The notes beneath the pieces were generated by a model that was not told the DNA's origin, searched no databases, and was given only the letters and a program-made list of their open reading frames with translations. 64,000 bases of DNA from Acuticoccus sp. I52.16.1. Lineage in GTDB: Bacteria > Pseudomonadota > Alphaproteobacteria > Rhizobiales > Amorphaceae. A program made the position numbers and the translations under genes. The stretch lies in the NCBI RefSeq assembly GCF_022865125.1, contig NZ_CP094828.1, forward strand, positions 2,907,219 through 2,971,218, given 5' to 3'. Shown piece by piece: positions 9,189-18,006 of the stretch. Each line of letters opens with the position of its first letter. Position 1 is the first letter of the stretch.

Positions 9189-9929
9189 TCAGCCGCGCGC
9201 GCGGCGGCGCCAGAGGGCGACGCCCGACACGCCCAGCAGCGCGGCGGCGAGGCCGTACCAGGTCAATGCGTAGCCCAGGTGGTTGTTGGTGAACGTGATG
9301 CGGCTCTCGCCGGCCTGTGGCAGGCCGCCGGCCGGCGTCTCCTCGGCCACGAGGTCGATCTGGTAGGGGGCGATCGGGCCGGGCGCGCCGAGCGCTTCGG
9401 CGATGGCGCCGATGTCGCGCGCGTAGAAGATGCGGGCGGCCGTGTCGGGCGCGGGGGTGATGAAGCTCGGCGGGTCGTCCCGGCGGATCAGGCCCTCGAC
9501 GGTGACGGTGCCCCGCGGCGGCGCGGCGTCCGGGCGCGTCGCCGGGTCGCGCCTGTCCTCGGGGATGAAGCCGCGGTTGACGAGGACCGTCCAGCCGTCC
9601 TCGGTCACGAACGGGACGAGCACCATGTACCCGGGACCGCCGAGCGGACCGTTCGGCTCGCCGAGCGCGATCCAGAAGAAGGCCTCGACCGGGGCGAAGC
9701 TGCCGGTGAGCGCGACTCTACGGTAGCGCCAGTCGTCGATCGGGAAGGCGGCGGGTCGGCTGCCCCATTCGTCCGGCCCGGGCGCGGGGACGGCGGGGGC
9801 GGCGGGTCGCTCCGCCGCCGCGGCGATCAGCGCCTCTTTCCATTCGAGGCGCTGAAGCTGCCAGGTGCCGAGGCCGATCAGGATGACGAAGGCCCCGGCG
9901 ATGGCGACCGCGAGCAGGAGGCGCCGCAA
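9189..9929 (-). CDS. surf1: SURF1-family cytochrome oxidase assembly protein
   Basis: Inner-membrane assembly factor that helps insert heme a into CoxA. Two membrane helices flank a periplasmic domain: about residues 3-22 and about 218-238, the classic SURF1 topology, with the GTWQLQRLEWKEALI signature just after the first helix. The start is TTG at 9927-9929, preceded at good spacing by AGGGGAG; no ATG fits the anchor. It is the last gene of the cox operon. The DUF983 gene that often sits between coxC and surf1 in related bacteria is missing. Confidence 0.9.
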   Translation of the reverse strand: MRRLLLAVAIAGAFVILIGLGTWQLQRLEWKEALIAAAAERPAAPAVPAPGPDEWGSRPAAFPIDDWRYRRVALTGSFAPVEAFFWIALGEPNGPLGGPGYMVLVPFVTEDGWTVLVNRGFIPEDRRDPATRPDAAPPRGTVTVEGLIRRDDPPSFITPAPDTAARIFYARDIGAIAEALGAPGPIAPYQIDLVAEETPAGGLPQAGESRITFTNNHLGYALTWYGLAAALLGVSGVALWRRRARG

Positions 9930-9941
9930 GGCGCGCTCCCC

Positions 9942-10808
9942 TTAGTGGACGAGTTCGCTGGCGCCCCAGACGTAGATGCACAGGAACAGGAAGAGCCACA
10001 CCACGTCGACGAAGTGCCAGTACCATGCCGCCGCCTCGAACCCGAAGTGCGCGTCCTTGGTGAAGTGCCCGGCGTAGACGCGGAACAGGCACACCGCCAG
10101 GAACACCGTTCCGACGAAGACGTGGAAGCCGTGGAAGCCCGTCGCCATGAAGAACGGCCCGCCATAGAGCGACCCGGAGAACGAGAACGACGCGTGCGTG
10201 TACTCGTAGATCTGCACGGTGGAGAACAGGAGGCCCAGGAGCACGGTGCAGATGAGGCCCCACTTGAGACCCTCGCGGTCGTCCTCCAGCAGCGCGTGAT
10301 GCGCCCAGGTGGCGGTGGTGCCGGAGAGCAGCAGGATCATGGTGTTGAAGAGCGGCAGGTGCCAGGGGTCGAACGTGTGGATCGACTCCGGCGGCCATTG
10401 ACCCCCTGTGACATCGAGCCGGCCGTAGGTCGTCGGATCGCCGGGGAAGAGCGCAGCGTCGAAGTAGGCCCAGAACCAGGCGACGAAGAACATCACTTCG
10501 GAGGCGATGAACAGGATCATGCCGTAGCGCAGGTGCAGCTTGACCACCGGCGTGTGGTCGCCGCGGAGGGATTCCTTGGTGGTGTCCGTCCACCACAGCG
10601 CCATGGTCGCGACCACCAGGGTCGTGCCGACGGCGAAGATGCCCCAGCCGGCGAGGTTCATGCCCGCCAGCGGCAGCTCGTCGCCCGAGTGCCAGCGCAT
10701 GAAGGCCACGGCGCCGAACATCATCACGAACGCGCCGAGCGAGCCCATGATCGGCCAGGGGCTGGGTTCAAGGATGTGATAGTCGTGGTGCTTCGCCGCG
10801 CCTGCCAT
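9942..10808 (-). CDS. coxC: Cytochrome c oxidase subunit III
   Basis: Seven-helix core subunit of the aa3-type oxidase. The family features are visible: HDYHILEPSPWPI at the N-terminus, FFVAWFWAYF near residue 95, ATGFHGFHVFVGT near 210 and WYWHFVDVVWLFLF near 260. The ATG at 10806-10808 is preferred over the ATG two codons upstream because AGAGGG lies about seven bases before it and directly abuts the other. The protein is 288 residues, normal for subunit III. A 301-base gap separates it from ctaG upstream. Confidence 0.96.
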   Translation of the reverse strand: MAGAAKHHDYHILEPSPWPIMGSLGAFVMMFGAVAFMRWHSGDELPLAGMNLAGWGIFAVGTTLVVATMALWWTDTTKESLRGDHTPVVKLHLRYGMILFIASEVMFFVAWFWAYFDAALFPGDPTTYGRLDVTGGQWPPESIHTFDPWHLPLFNTMILLLSGTTATWAHHALLEDDREGLKWGLICTVLLGLLFSTVQIYEYTHASFSFSGSLYGGPFFMATGFHGFHVFVGTVFLAVCLFRVYAGHFTKDAHFGFEAAAWYWHFVDVVWLFLFLCIYVWGASELVH

Positions 10809-11109
10809 TGTCATTCCCTCTTCGCGCGTTCCGCGCGGATCCTCTCGGGGAGACCCCGTTCGCCCTGCCGGATTTTCGCCCGGCGTGTTCTTCTCCGGAC
10901 GGGGTCCGGAAGCCCGTTCGGGGCGGGCCCGCGGTCCGCCGCCGTGCTCGTGCGCGGGGCCGCGCGGCCGCCGCATCGTCTCCCCCGGAGCTTGCCGGGA
11001 GGGTGCCGCGTGACGCGGCCGAAACTCCGCCGGGGGGCCCGGCGCACATGCCGCCGGCCCGCTCCGACCCTCGTTGTCTTTGCCACGCCGCCGAGGCGAC
11101 GTCGACCGT
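10809..11109. other. Gene-free stretch ctaG-coxC
   Basis: About 300 bases inside the cox operon with no credible gene. It is very GC-rich and contains several short inverted repeats, for example TCCGGA with a five-base loop near 10916 and CCCGG/CCGGG around 10985-11000. It may be an untranslated spacer with mRNA structure that sets the ratio of CtaG to CoxC. Confidence 0.4.
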
Positions 11110-11655
11110 TCAGCTCGCCGTCTGCGCCTTGAAGAAGGTGTAGGACAGCGTGATCACATGCACGTTCTTGGCGTCGCGATCCTCGTCGAATTCCGGGTCG
11201 ACATAGAAGACGACCGGGATGCGCCGCGTCTCGTTGGCTTCGAGCGGCTGCGCGGTGAAGCAGAAGCAGTCGATCTTGGTGAAATAGCCGCCGCCCTGGA
11301 ACGGGGTGACGTTGTAGACCGACTGGCCGACCGTGTGCTCGTCCGAGAGGTTGGTGATCTCGTACTCGGCGGTCACCACCTCGCCGACCTTGACCTTCAT
11401 CGTCCGCTGCACCGGCTTGAAGGTCCACGGCAGGTTGGACTGGATGTTGGCGTCGAACCGGATGGTCAGCTCGCGCTCGCCGACCTCGAGGCCGGGCACC
11501 GCCTCGACCGTGGCGATGGAGGGCGTGCCGTCGAACCCGGTGACGCGGCAGAAGAGGTCGTACAGCGGGACGGAGGCGAAGGCCGCGCCCACCATCAGCG
11601 ACACGAACGCCGCGCACGCCAGCGCGATGCGGATGTGGCGCTTGTCGCCGCTCAC
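11110..11655 (-). CDS. ctaG: Cytochrome c oxidase copper chaperone (Cox11/CtaG)
   Basis: Delivers copper to the CuB site of CoxA. An N-terminal transmembrane helix covers about residues 8-30, and the periplasmic domain carries the copper-binding CFCF motif near residue 135 in KIDCFCFTAQ. The start is a GTG at 11653-11655 that overlaps the TGA of the preceding small gene (GTGA), pointing to coupled translation. Length 181 residues is typical. Confidence 0.94.
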   Translation of the reverse strand: MSGDKRHIRIALACAAFVSLMVGAAFASVPLYDLFCRVTGFDGTPSIATVEAVPGLEVGERELTIRFDANIQSNLPWTFKPVQRTMKVKVGEVVTAEYEITNLSDEHTVGQSVYNVTPFQGGGYFTKIDCFCFTAQPLEANETRRIPVVFYVDPEFDEDRDAKNVHVITLSYTFFKAQTAS

Positions 11656-11831
11656 GACGTGACCCCCGGCGTGTTGGCGGTCATCTGCAGGATGGTGATG
11701 GCGTAGAAGATCGCGACCAGCGACACGAGCACCACCGCGATCGCGACGGAGCGCTTGCGTTGCCGGCGTCGTCGCTCTGCGTCGACGTCGGCCTGGGTGC
11801 GGGGCTGGGGGGCGGCGGGTTCGGTCATCAT
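11652..11831 (-). CDS. Small membrane protein, CoxF-like
   Basis: A 59-residue protein with a basic N-terminal half rich in Arg ([12 protein letters not shown] at about 18-29) and one membrane helix at about 31-52. It is sandwiched between ctaB and ctaG, with an ATGA overlap at its start and a GTGA overlap at its end. Position, size and topology match the CoxF proteins of alphaproteobacterial cox operons, whose role in oxidase assembly is not established. The sequence alone is too short for a firm family call. Confidence 0.75.
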   Translation of the reverse strand: MMTEPAAPQPRTQADVDAERRRRQRKRSVAIAVVLVSLVAIFYAITILQMTANTPGVTS

Positions 11832-12748
11832 GTCAAAAGGTCGGCGATCACCCCGTCGGCCATCAGCGCGCCGAAGAGGGCGAAGAGGTAGAGGATGGAG
11901 ACGCCGAACAGACGCCCGGCGTGACGCCGCTCGTCCTGGGGCCCGGCGCGGCGCAGCAGGACCGCCCGCTGCACGAGCCAGGCGCCGAGGCCCGCCGCGA
12001 CGATGGCGTAGCCGATGCCGGCATAGCCCAGCACGGTCGGCAGGAGGCCGGAGAGGGCGGTCAGCACAGCGTAGACGAGGATGTTGAGTGTCGTCGTCTC
12101 GCGGCTGGCGACGGAGGGGAGCATGGGGACGCCCGCCGCGGCGTACTCGTCCCGCTTCAGGATGGCGAGGGCCCAGAAGTGCGCCGGGGTCCACAGGAAG
12201 ATGATCGTGAACATGACGATCGGCTCCAGCGAGACCGAGCCGGTGACCGCGGCCCAGCCGACGACCGGCGGCAGGGCGCCGGCCGCGCCGCCGATGACGA
12301 TGTTCTGCGGCGTCCGCCGCTTCAGCCACACGGTGTAGACGACGACGTAGAAGGCGATGGTGAGCGCCAGCAGGCACGCCGCCGTCCAGTTGGAGGCGAA
12401 GGCCAGGAGGACGACCGAGCCGGAGGCGAGCACCGTGCCGAAGCCGAGCGCGGTCTCGCGGTCGATCCGGCCGGAGGGGATCGGGCGCAACGCGGTGCGG
12501 GCCATCAGGCGGTCGATGTCGGCGTCGAGGCCCATGTTGAGGGCGCCGGATGCGCCGGCGCCGAGCGCGATGGCCAGCAGCGAGACGGCGGCGAGGACCG
12601 GATGCAGGTGGCCCGGCGCCAGCAGGATGCCGGCGAAGGCGGTGAACACCACCAGCGACATGACGCGCGGCTTGAGAAGATCGACGAAGTCCCCAGGCGT
12701 TGCGCCGAGATCGACCAGACCCAGCGAATCACCGTCCCGAACTGACAT
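11828..12748 (-). CDS. ctaB: Protoheme IX farnesyltransferase (heme O synthase)
   Basis: Adds a farnesyl group to heme b, the first step of heme a biosynthesis for the oxidase. The UbiA-type prenyltransferase motif [12 protein letters not shown] lies near residue 75 and is followed by TALRPIPSG. Nine or so hydrophobic segments follow. The ATG is chosen for its ribosome site GGAGGAACGAG and family-like start; an in-frame upstream extension overlaps the intergenic hairpins and is not coding. Length 306 residues is normal. The stop overlaps the next start. Confidence 0.95.
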   Translation of the reverse strand: MSVRDGDSLGLVDLGATPGDFVDLLKPRVMSLVVFTAFAGILLAPGHLHPVLAAVSLLAIALGAGASGALNMGLDADIDRLMARTALRPIPSGRIDRETALGFGTVLASGSVVLLAFASNWTAACLLALTIAFYVVVYTVWLKRRTPQNIVIGGAAGALPPVVGWAAVTGSVSLEPIVMFTIIFLWTPAHFWALAILKRDEYAAAGVPMLPSVASRETTTLNILVYAVLTALSGLLPTVLGYAGIGYAIVAAGLGAWLVQRAVLLRRAGPQDERRHAGRLFGVSILYLFALFGALMADGVIADLLT

Positions 12749-12912
12749 TCTCGTTCCTCCGATCCATCGATCCGCCGGGAGTCCCGGCGGCCTGGAGCCC
12801 TCGCGGGCCGCATGCGGCACCTTGCGGTGCGGTCGTCTCCGTGTCCGCCGGTCGCCGTGCCGCCCGAGCCCGTGGCACGGGTGACGGCGCGGTCCGGGCG
12901 GCGGGGCCGGGT

Positions 12913-12957
12913 GGGCCTTGGGGATCGCGAGCGGGGCGCTCGGGATGCCCAAGGCCC
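12913..12957 (-). other. Long imperfect hairpin in the coxA-ctaB spacer
   Basis: GGGCCTTGGG at 12913-12922 pairs with CCCAAGGCCC at 12948-12957. Inside, ATC pairs with GAT and GCGAGC with the GCTCG side, leaving only two mismatched positions (12923/12947 and 12927/12943) and a tiny loop at 12934-12936. That is 19 of 21 possible pairs. The right arm also overlaps a competing inverted repeat, GGCCCG at 12953-12958 with CGGGCC at 12961-12966. There is no T run, so it may be a processing or attenuation element rather than a simple terminator. Confidence 0.6.
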
Positions 12958-13009
12958 GGTCGGGCCGTCGAACGGCGACGCCGCCCGGAGGCGGCGCCGC
13001 GGAAATCGG

Positions 13010-13031
13010 GGGCGACGGGGACCCGTCGCCC
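13010..13031 (-). terminator. Hairpin just after coxA
   Basis: GGGCGACGGG at 13010-13019 and CCCGTCGCCC at 13022-13031 form a perfect ten-base inverted repeat, ten bases beyond the coxA stop on the minus strand. The effective structure is an eight-pair stem with a six-base loop. It lacks a T tract. It may protect the 3' end of a coxBA transcript and reduce read-through into the assembly genes. Confidence 0.5.
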
Positions 13032-13041
13032 GGCTGCCGCG

Positions 13042-14637
13042 TCAGCGGATCTGCGGCAGCGTCTCGAACTGGTGGTAGGGCGGGGGAGAGGACAGCGTCC
13101 ACTCCAGCGTGGTCGCGCCCACGCCCCAGGGATTGTCGGCCGCCTTGCGGTGGCGCAGCAGCGCGTCGACCATGGTCCAGATGAAGGCCACCATCGCGAC
13201 GACGGTGATGTAGATGCCGATCGACGAGATCATGTTCCAGTTGGCGAAGGCGTCCGGATAGTCGACATAGCGACGCGGCATGCCCTGCAGGCCGAGGAAG
13301 TGCTGCGGGAAGAAGATCACGTTCACGCCGAGGAACATCAGCCAGAAGTGAATCTTGGACAGCGTCTCGTTGTACATGATGCCGAACATCTTCGGGAACC
13401 AGTAGTACCAGCCCGCGAAGATGGCGAACACGGCGCCCAGCGACAGCACGTAGTGGAAGTGCGCGACGACGTAGTAGGTGTCGTGGAAGGCGCGGTCGAG
13501 GCCGGCATTGGCGAGCTGCACGCCCGTCACGCCGCCGACGGTGAAGAGGAAGATGAAGCCGATCGCCCACAGCATCGGCGTCTTGAACTCGATCGAGCCG
13601 CCCCACATCGTCGCGATCCAGGAGAAGATCTTGATGCCGGTCGGCACCGCGATCACCAGCGTGGCGAAGGTGAAGTAGGCCTGCGTGTCCGGCGAAATGC
13701 CGATCGTGTACATGTGGTGCGCCCACACGACGAAGCCGACGACGCCGATCGCGACCATCGCGTAAGCCATGCCGAGGTAGCCGAACACCGGCTTCTGCGA
13801 GAACGTCGACACGATGTGGCTGACGATGCCGAAGCCCGGGATGATGAGGATGTACACCTCGGGGTGGCCGAAGAACCAGAAGAGGTGCGCGAAGAGGATC
13901 GGGTCGCCACCGGCCGACGGGTCGAAGAAGGCGGTGCCGAAGTTGCGGTCCGTCAGCAGCATGGTGATCGCGCCGGCGAGCACCGGGAGCGACAGCAGCA
14001 GCAGGAAGGCCGTGACCAGCTGCGCCCAGACGAAGAGCGGCATCTTGTGCATGGTCATGCCCGGGGCACGCATGTTGAGGATCGTGGTGATGAAGTTGAT
14101 CGCGCCCAGGATCGACGCCGCGCCCGAGACGTGGATGGCGAAGATGCCGAAGTCCAGCGCCGGGCCGGGGGAGCCTTGCGTGGACAGCGGCGGGTAGAGC
14201 GTCCAGCCGCCGCCGAAGCCGTGGCCGCCGGGCTCGCCGGGCATGAAGAGCGACGTGATGAGCAGCAGGAAGGAGAAGAACAGGAGCCAGAAACTCATGT
14301 TGTTCATCCGCGGGAAGGCCATGTCCGGCGCGCCGATCATGATCGGCACGAAGTAGTTGCCGAACCCGCCGATCATCGCCGGCATCACCATGAAGAAGAT
14401 CATGATGAGGCCGTGGCCGGTGGTGAACACGTTGTACATGTCACCGTTGGCGAAGATCTGCAGGCCGGGCTCCTGCAGCTCCATGCGCATCCCGACCGAC
14501 AGCGCAAAACCCACAAAGCCCGCGAACAGCGCGAACATGAGGTACAGAATGCCGATGTCTTTGTGGTTGGTTGAGAAAAGCCAGCGCCGCCACCCCGTGG
14601 GATGGTCGTGGGCGTGGTCCGCTGCCGCGTAGGCCAT
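13042..14637 (-). CDS. coxA: Cytochrome c oxidase subunit I (aa3 type)
   Basis: Catalytic subunit carrying heme a and the heme a3-CuB centre, pumping protons in the inner membrane. Twelve helices are predicted. Key motifs are visible: [11 protein letters not shown] at the N-terminus, [17 protein letters not shown] with the CuB His and cross-linked Tyr (about residues 250-265), WAHHMYTIG near 308 with the other CuB ligands, and [20 protein letters not shown] near 390 with the heme ligands. Length 531 residues is normal for the alphaproteobacterial A-type enzyme. Confidence 0.98.
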   Translation of the reverse strand: MAYAAADHAHDHPTGWRRWLFSTNHKDIGILYLMFALFAGFVGFALSVGMRMELQEPGLQIFANGDMYNVFTTGHGLIMIFFMVMPAMIGGFGNYFVPIMIGAPDMAFPRMNNMSFWLLFFSFLLLITSLFMPGEPGGHGFGGGWTLYPPLSTQGSPGPALDFGIFAIHVSGAASILGAINFITTILNMRAPGMTMHKMPLFVWAQLVTAFLLLLSLPVLAGAITMLLTDRNFGTAFFDPSAGGDPILFAHLFWFFGHPEVYILIIPGFGIVSHIVSTFSQKPVFGYLGMAYAMVAIGVVGFVVWAHHMYTIGISPDTQAYFTFATLVIAVPTGIKIFSWIATMWGGSIEFKTPMLWAIGFIFLFTVGGVTGVQLANAGLDRAFHDTYYVVAHFHYVLSLGAVFAIFAGWYYWFPKMFGIMYNETLSKIHFWLMFLGVNVIFFPQHFLGLQGMPRRYVDYPDAFANWNMISSIGIYITVVAMVAFIWTMVDALLRHRKAADNPWGVGATTLEWTLSSPPPYHQFETLPQIR

Positions 14638-14769
14638 CGATCCTCTCCGTTCGCGAATTCAGGGTGTCCGCCCTGATGTCTTTGTCCGAGGCAGCGCCTC
14701 AGGTGTAAATCAGTCCGTACCGGGCGCCGGGCCGTCGCGGCCGCGCCCGTCGTGCGTTCCGTGCGCCGC

Positions 14770-15708
14770 TCAGTCGGCGGCGAGCGCGGCGACGTTCTGG
14801 CCGGCGCCGCTCGCCTCGGCCTGCCAGCGAATCAGCTGGTCGTTGGCGGCGTCGGGGTCGTCCTTGGCCATCGCGGCCCACTCCTCGAACCGCTCCTGCG
14901 GCAGGACGTGCAGCTCGAGCGGCATAAAGGCGTGGTTGGCGCCGCACAGCTCCGAGCACTGGCCGTAGAAGACGCCCGTCGCCGTGGCGCGGAACCAGGT
15001 CTCGTTCAGGCGGCCGTTGATGGCGTCGGTCTTGAGGCCGAAGGCCGGCATCGCCACCGCGTGGTTCACGTCCGAGGACGTCGCCAGGACGTGGACGACG
15101 GTGTCGACCGGGACGACGAGCGGGTAGTCCACCGCCAACAGGCGCGGCACGTCGGAGTCGGTCAACCCGTAGGTTTCCTTGCGTTCGGCGCGCTGCTCGT
15201 CGTTCAGCATGTTGGAGATGATGGCGCCGACGTCGGCGTAGCCTTCGTCCATGAACTCGTACTGCCAGTACCAGGACTTGCCCGTGGCCTTCACCGTGAG
15301 CCCCGGCTCCGGAATCGTCGTCGCATTATAGAGCAGGCGGAAGGACGGGAAGGCGATCGCCACCAGGATGAGCACCGGGACGATGGTCCACACCACCTCG
15401 ATCATGGTGTTGTGCGAGGTCGTCGACGGGACGGGGTTCGCGCGCTTGTTGAAACGCACGATCACCACGATCAGCAGCGCCAGAACGAACAGCGTGATCA
15501 GTGTGATGATGATGAGGGTGTACCCCTCGAACCAGCGGATCTGGCCCATGATGGGTGTCGCCGCTTCCTGCAGGCTCACGCCCCAGGGTACCGGCTGGGC
15601 CGCATTCGCCGCGGTGGCCGCCAGCATCAACGTCATCACTGCCGCGCCCAGCCGGCTCAGGGCGTCTCGCCCAATCGTTGCCATCGCCCTCATGTTTCCC
15701 GATCCCAT
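14770..15708 (-). CDS. coxB: Cytochrome c oxidase subunit II
   Basis: Periplasmic CuA-bearing subunit that accepts electrons from cytochrome c. A signal peptide (about 1-35, ending AANA) is followed by two membrane helices (about 65-85 and 105-125). The cupredoxin domain carries the CuA motif CSELCGANHAFMP near residue 255. The ATG at 15706-15708 gives a normal signal peptide; an ATG five codons on is an alternative, and an upstream extension to 15786 would put unlikely residues ahead of the signal. First gene of the operon; a promoter is expected in 15709-15999. Confidence 0.96.
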   Translation of the reverse strand: MGSGNMRAMATIGRDALSRLGAAVMTLMLAATAANAAQPVPWGVSLQEAATPIMGQIRWFEGYTLIIITLITLFVLALLIVVIVRFNKRANPVPSTTSHNTMIEVVWTIVPVLILVAIAFPSFRLLYNATTIPEPGLTVKATGKSWYWQYEFMDEGYADVGAIISNMLNDEQRAERKETYGLTDSDVPRLLAVDYPLVVPVDTVVHVLATSSDVNHAVAMPAFGLKTDAINGRLNETWFRATATGVFYGQCSELCGANHAFMPLELHVLPQERFEEWAAMAKDDPDAANDQLIRWQAEASGAGQNVAALAAD

Positions 15709-15999
15709 CTCGCTCTCATCGATTAACGACGATGTTCCAAAACACAAATTTCGGAACGTCCTGAAACTTACCAACGCTGGGTTCACGCGTCCACCGGCCG
15801 AAGACGTTCCGGCTCGACCCCGACGCCCCCCCTTTAGACCCGTTCCAGCCGACTGACCACACCGTATCGGGCGCGCCGTGCCATTCCAACGCAGGAAGCG
15901 TCACACTTTCGCCTTGCGCCACGCACCCCGGCGTGCCGATCCTCGTGCTTGTCGACCGCCGGTTCGGCATCTTCGAATTCCAACTCGCAACGAGGGTCC
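15709..15999. promoter_or_regulatory. Divergent coxB / ialB upstream region
   Basis: About 290 bases between the divergent coxB and the first IalB gene. The part next to coxB (15720-15760) is locally AT-rich compared with its surroundings, as expected for a promoter. I could not pick out a convincing -35/-10 pair on either strand, so this is a positional call only. Confidence 0.4.
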
Positions 16000-16590
16000 A
16001 TGCGCCGCGCCGCCGTCAAGCTGTCGATCGCCGCCGCGGCGGCGCTGACCGGGGTGGCCCCGGCCGGCGCCCAGCCGGTGCTGCCGCCCGCTCCCGTGAT
16101 CGCCACATACGGCGCCTGGGCGCTGGAGTGCGAGCACACCGTCGGCGTTGCCGTGGACTCCTGTGCCGCGACGCAGACCGCGGCCCAGCAGGTCGGCGAT
16201 CCGGACGCGGGCGGGGTGGTCCTCACCGTCCTCTTCGTGCGCGGTGAGGGCGGATCGGTGGAGGTGATGCGCGTCTTGGCGCCGCTGGGGGTGCTGCTCC
16301 CCTCCGGGCTCAGCCTGTCTGTGGACGGGGCGGAGGTGGGCGTCGCCGGGTTCGTGCGCTGCCTGCCGCCGGGCTGCATCTCGGAGGTGGCGCTGGGGGA
16401 GGGGCTGCGCGAGGCGCTGGTCGCCGGACGGACCGCCCAGTTCGCCGTCTCGCTCACGCCGCAGAGCCAAGCCGCCGTGCGCGTCTCGCTCGATGGGCTG
16501 GGTGATGCGCTGGACGCCCTCGCCACCGCCTCGGTTTCCGCGTCCGGAAACGACGGGGCCGGCGCGCCCGACCCTGACACCGACCAATGA
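16000..16590 (+). CDS. IalB-family periplasmic protein 1
   Basis: Member of the invasion-associated locus B family, small secreted alphaproteobacterial proteins whose biochemical role is unknown (named from Bartonella). A signal peptide covers about residues 1-24 (GVAPAGA-Q). The mature part shows the family pattern: YGAWALECE near the start, paired Cys in VDSCAATQ, and FVRCLPPGCISEV, giving four Cys that probably form two disulfides. The ATG at 16000 sits directly before a normal signal sequence. A second family member follows 116 bases downstream on the same strand. Confidence 0.85.
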   Translation: MRRAAVKLSIAAAAALTGVAPAGAQPVLPPAPVIATYGAWALECEHTVGVAVDSCAATQTAAQQVGDPDAGGVVLTVLFVRGEGGSVEVMRVLAPLGVLLPSGLSLSVDGAEVGVAGFVRCLPPGCISEVALGEGLREALVAGRTAQFAVSLTPQSQAAVRVSLDGLGDALDALATASVSASGNDGAGAPDPDTDQ

Positions 16591-16706
16591 TTTGATCACC
16601 TTTGATCGCGGGGACGTGCACCCTCGCCGCGAAGCAGATACAGAGTCGCAGGAGTGCGCGCGACGGCGCTCTTATCGCCGCCGCGCGATAGCGTAGGAGA
16701 GTGAGG

Positions 16707-17792
16707 ATGCTACCACGCCTTTGGGTCCTGGCCGCCGGTCTCGTGGCCGCGCTCGGATGCGCGCTGGTCGACGCGGCGCCCGCCGAGGCGCAGGGCCGGA
16801 TCGTCGGGCGCTACGGAGACTGGCAGATCCGCTGTCAGGCCGAGGTCGGCGCCCCGTCCGAGCAGTGCGCGCTGGTACAGAACGTCCAGGCGCAGGACCG
16901 CGCCAACATCGCGCTCAGTGTCGTCTTCATCCGCACCGCCGACCAGCAGGTCCAGATCCTGCGCGTGCTGGCGCCGCTGGCGATCCTGCTGCCCCCCGGC
17001 CTCGGCCTCTCGATCGACAATGTCGAAGTGGGCGCCGCCGGGTTCGTGCGCTGCCTGGCGTCGGGTTGCGTGGCCGAAGTGCGGCTCGACGACGGCCTGA
17101 TCGAGCGGTTCGAGGCCGGGACCACGGCCACCTTCTCGATCTTCCGCACGCCGGAGGAGGGGATCGGCATCCCGATCTCGCTGGAGGGCTTCGCCGATGG
17201 CTTCGCCGCGCTGGAGAACCCACCGACCGAGACGCTCGCCGACGTCGCCCCGCCGCGCGAGCCGGTCGCCACCAGCACCAGCTCGGTGTCCGGCATCGCC
17301 GACCTCGACACCCGCTTCACGCCGGACGATCGCACCGCGCTCGACCAGCTCCTCGAGGACGACCTCTTCCCCTACGTCGCCGGTGCGGCCGGGGCGGTCT
17401 TCCTGCTGATCGTCGTCGGCGGTCTGTTGCTGGTCCGTGGGCGCTCCAAGCCCAAGCCGCGCCGGAGCCGTCCGGCCGCCAAGGCCAAAGGCGGCAAGCG
17501 CGCCGCGCCGACGATCGTCGAGGACGCGGAGGACGACGCCGAGGGGGCCGACCTCGAGGACCTCGACGACGCGGAGGAGGATCTGCGCGACGAGCCGGTG
17601 GCGCCGACGCGGCAGCAGCCGCGGATGCTGGCGGCCCCGCGCCAGCCGCGAGCGCCGACCGATCCGGCGCCGACGCCGGTGCGCGAGCCGCGTCGCCTGC
17701 CGGGGAGCGAGGCCGGTGCGCAGGGCCAGCCGCCGCGCCGCACCGCCCCGCCGGGGCCGCGCCCGCAGACCCGCCCGCCGCGTTCTTCTTGA
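16707..17792 (+). CDS. IalB-family protein 2 with membrane anchor and charged tail
   Basis: The first half repeats the IalB architecture: signal peptide at about 1-28, GRYGDWQIRCQ, a paired Cys in SEQCALVQ, and FVRCLASGCVAEV. Unlike ordinary IalB proteins it continues past a linker into a transmembrane helix at about residues 223-247 and a roughly 110-residue tail. The tail begins basic (KPKPRRSRP), turns strongly acidic, and ends rich in Pro and Arg; by the positive-inside rule it should be cytoplasmic. The ATG at 16707 is preferred over GTG at 16701 because TAGGAGA ends six bases before it. Function unknown. Confidence 0.8.
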   Translation: MLPRLWVLAAGLVAALGCALVDAAPAEAQGRIVGRYGDWQIRCQAEVGAPSEQCALVQNVQAQDRANIALSVVFIRTADQQVQILRVLAPLAILLPPGLGLSIDNVEVGAAGFVRCLASGCVAEVRLDDGLIERFEAGTTATFSIFRTPEEGIGIPISLEGFADGFAALENPPTETLADVAPPREPVATSTSSVSGIADLDTRFTPDDRTALDQLLEDDLFPYVAGAAGAVFLLIVVGGLLLVRGRSKPKPRRSRPAAKAKGGKRAAPTIVEDAEDDAEGADLEDLDDAEEDLRDEPVAPTRQQPRMLAAPRQPRAPTDPAPTPVREPRRLPGSEAGAQGQPPRRTAPPGPRPQTRPPRSS

Positions 17793-18006
17793 GCCGCGGC
17801 AGCTCAGGCGCGCCGCCGACCGCGGCTCGCGGGGCTGAATAACGGGGAAAAGTCTCCGCCCGGCGTCGTCGCGCGGGTCTGCGCAAGCGGCCCGCGCGCC
17901 GCCCGAGGCGTCGAACGCGCAGCAATGATGGCGGATGGTGAACGGCGCATCGCCGCATGGCGCCGGCCCCCGCACCGGCGGGGCTCGGATACCAGCGAGC
18001 GGGCGG

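Larger units (their letters stand above)
12749..13041. other. Structured spacer between coxA and ctaB
   Basis: A 293-base gene-free spacer inside the cox operon. It holds two strong inverted repeats: a long imperfect hairpin at 12913-12957 and a near-perfect palindrome at 13010-13031, both listed separately. No open frame here has a credible start. The spacer is long compared with the overlapping junctions on either side of the assembly genes. Confidence 0.6.

Noticed and set aside
12749-13726. N-terminal extension of ctaB into the coxA region
   Set aside because: The extension reads Arg/His-rich shadow of coxA and crosses the structured spacer; the ATG at 12748 has a strong ribosome site.
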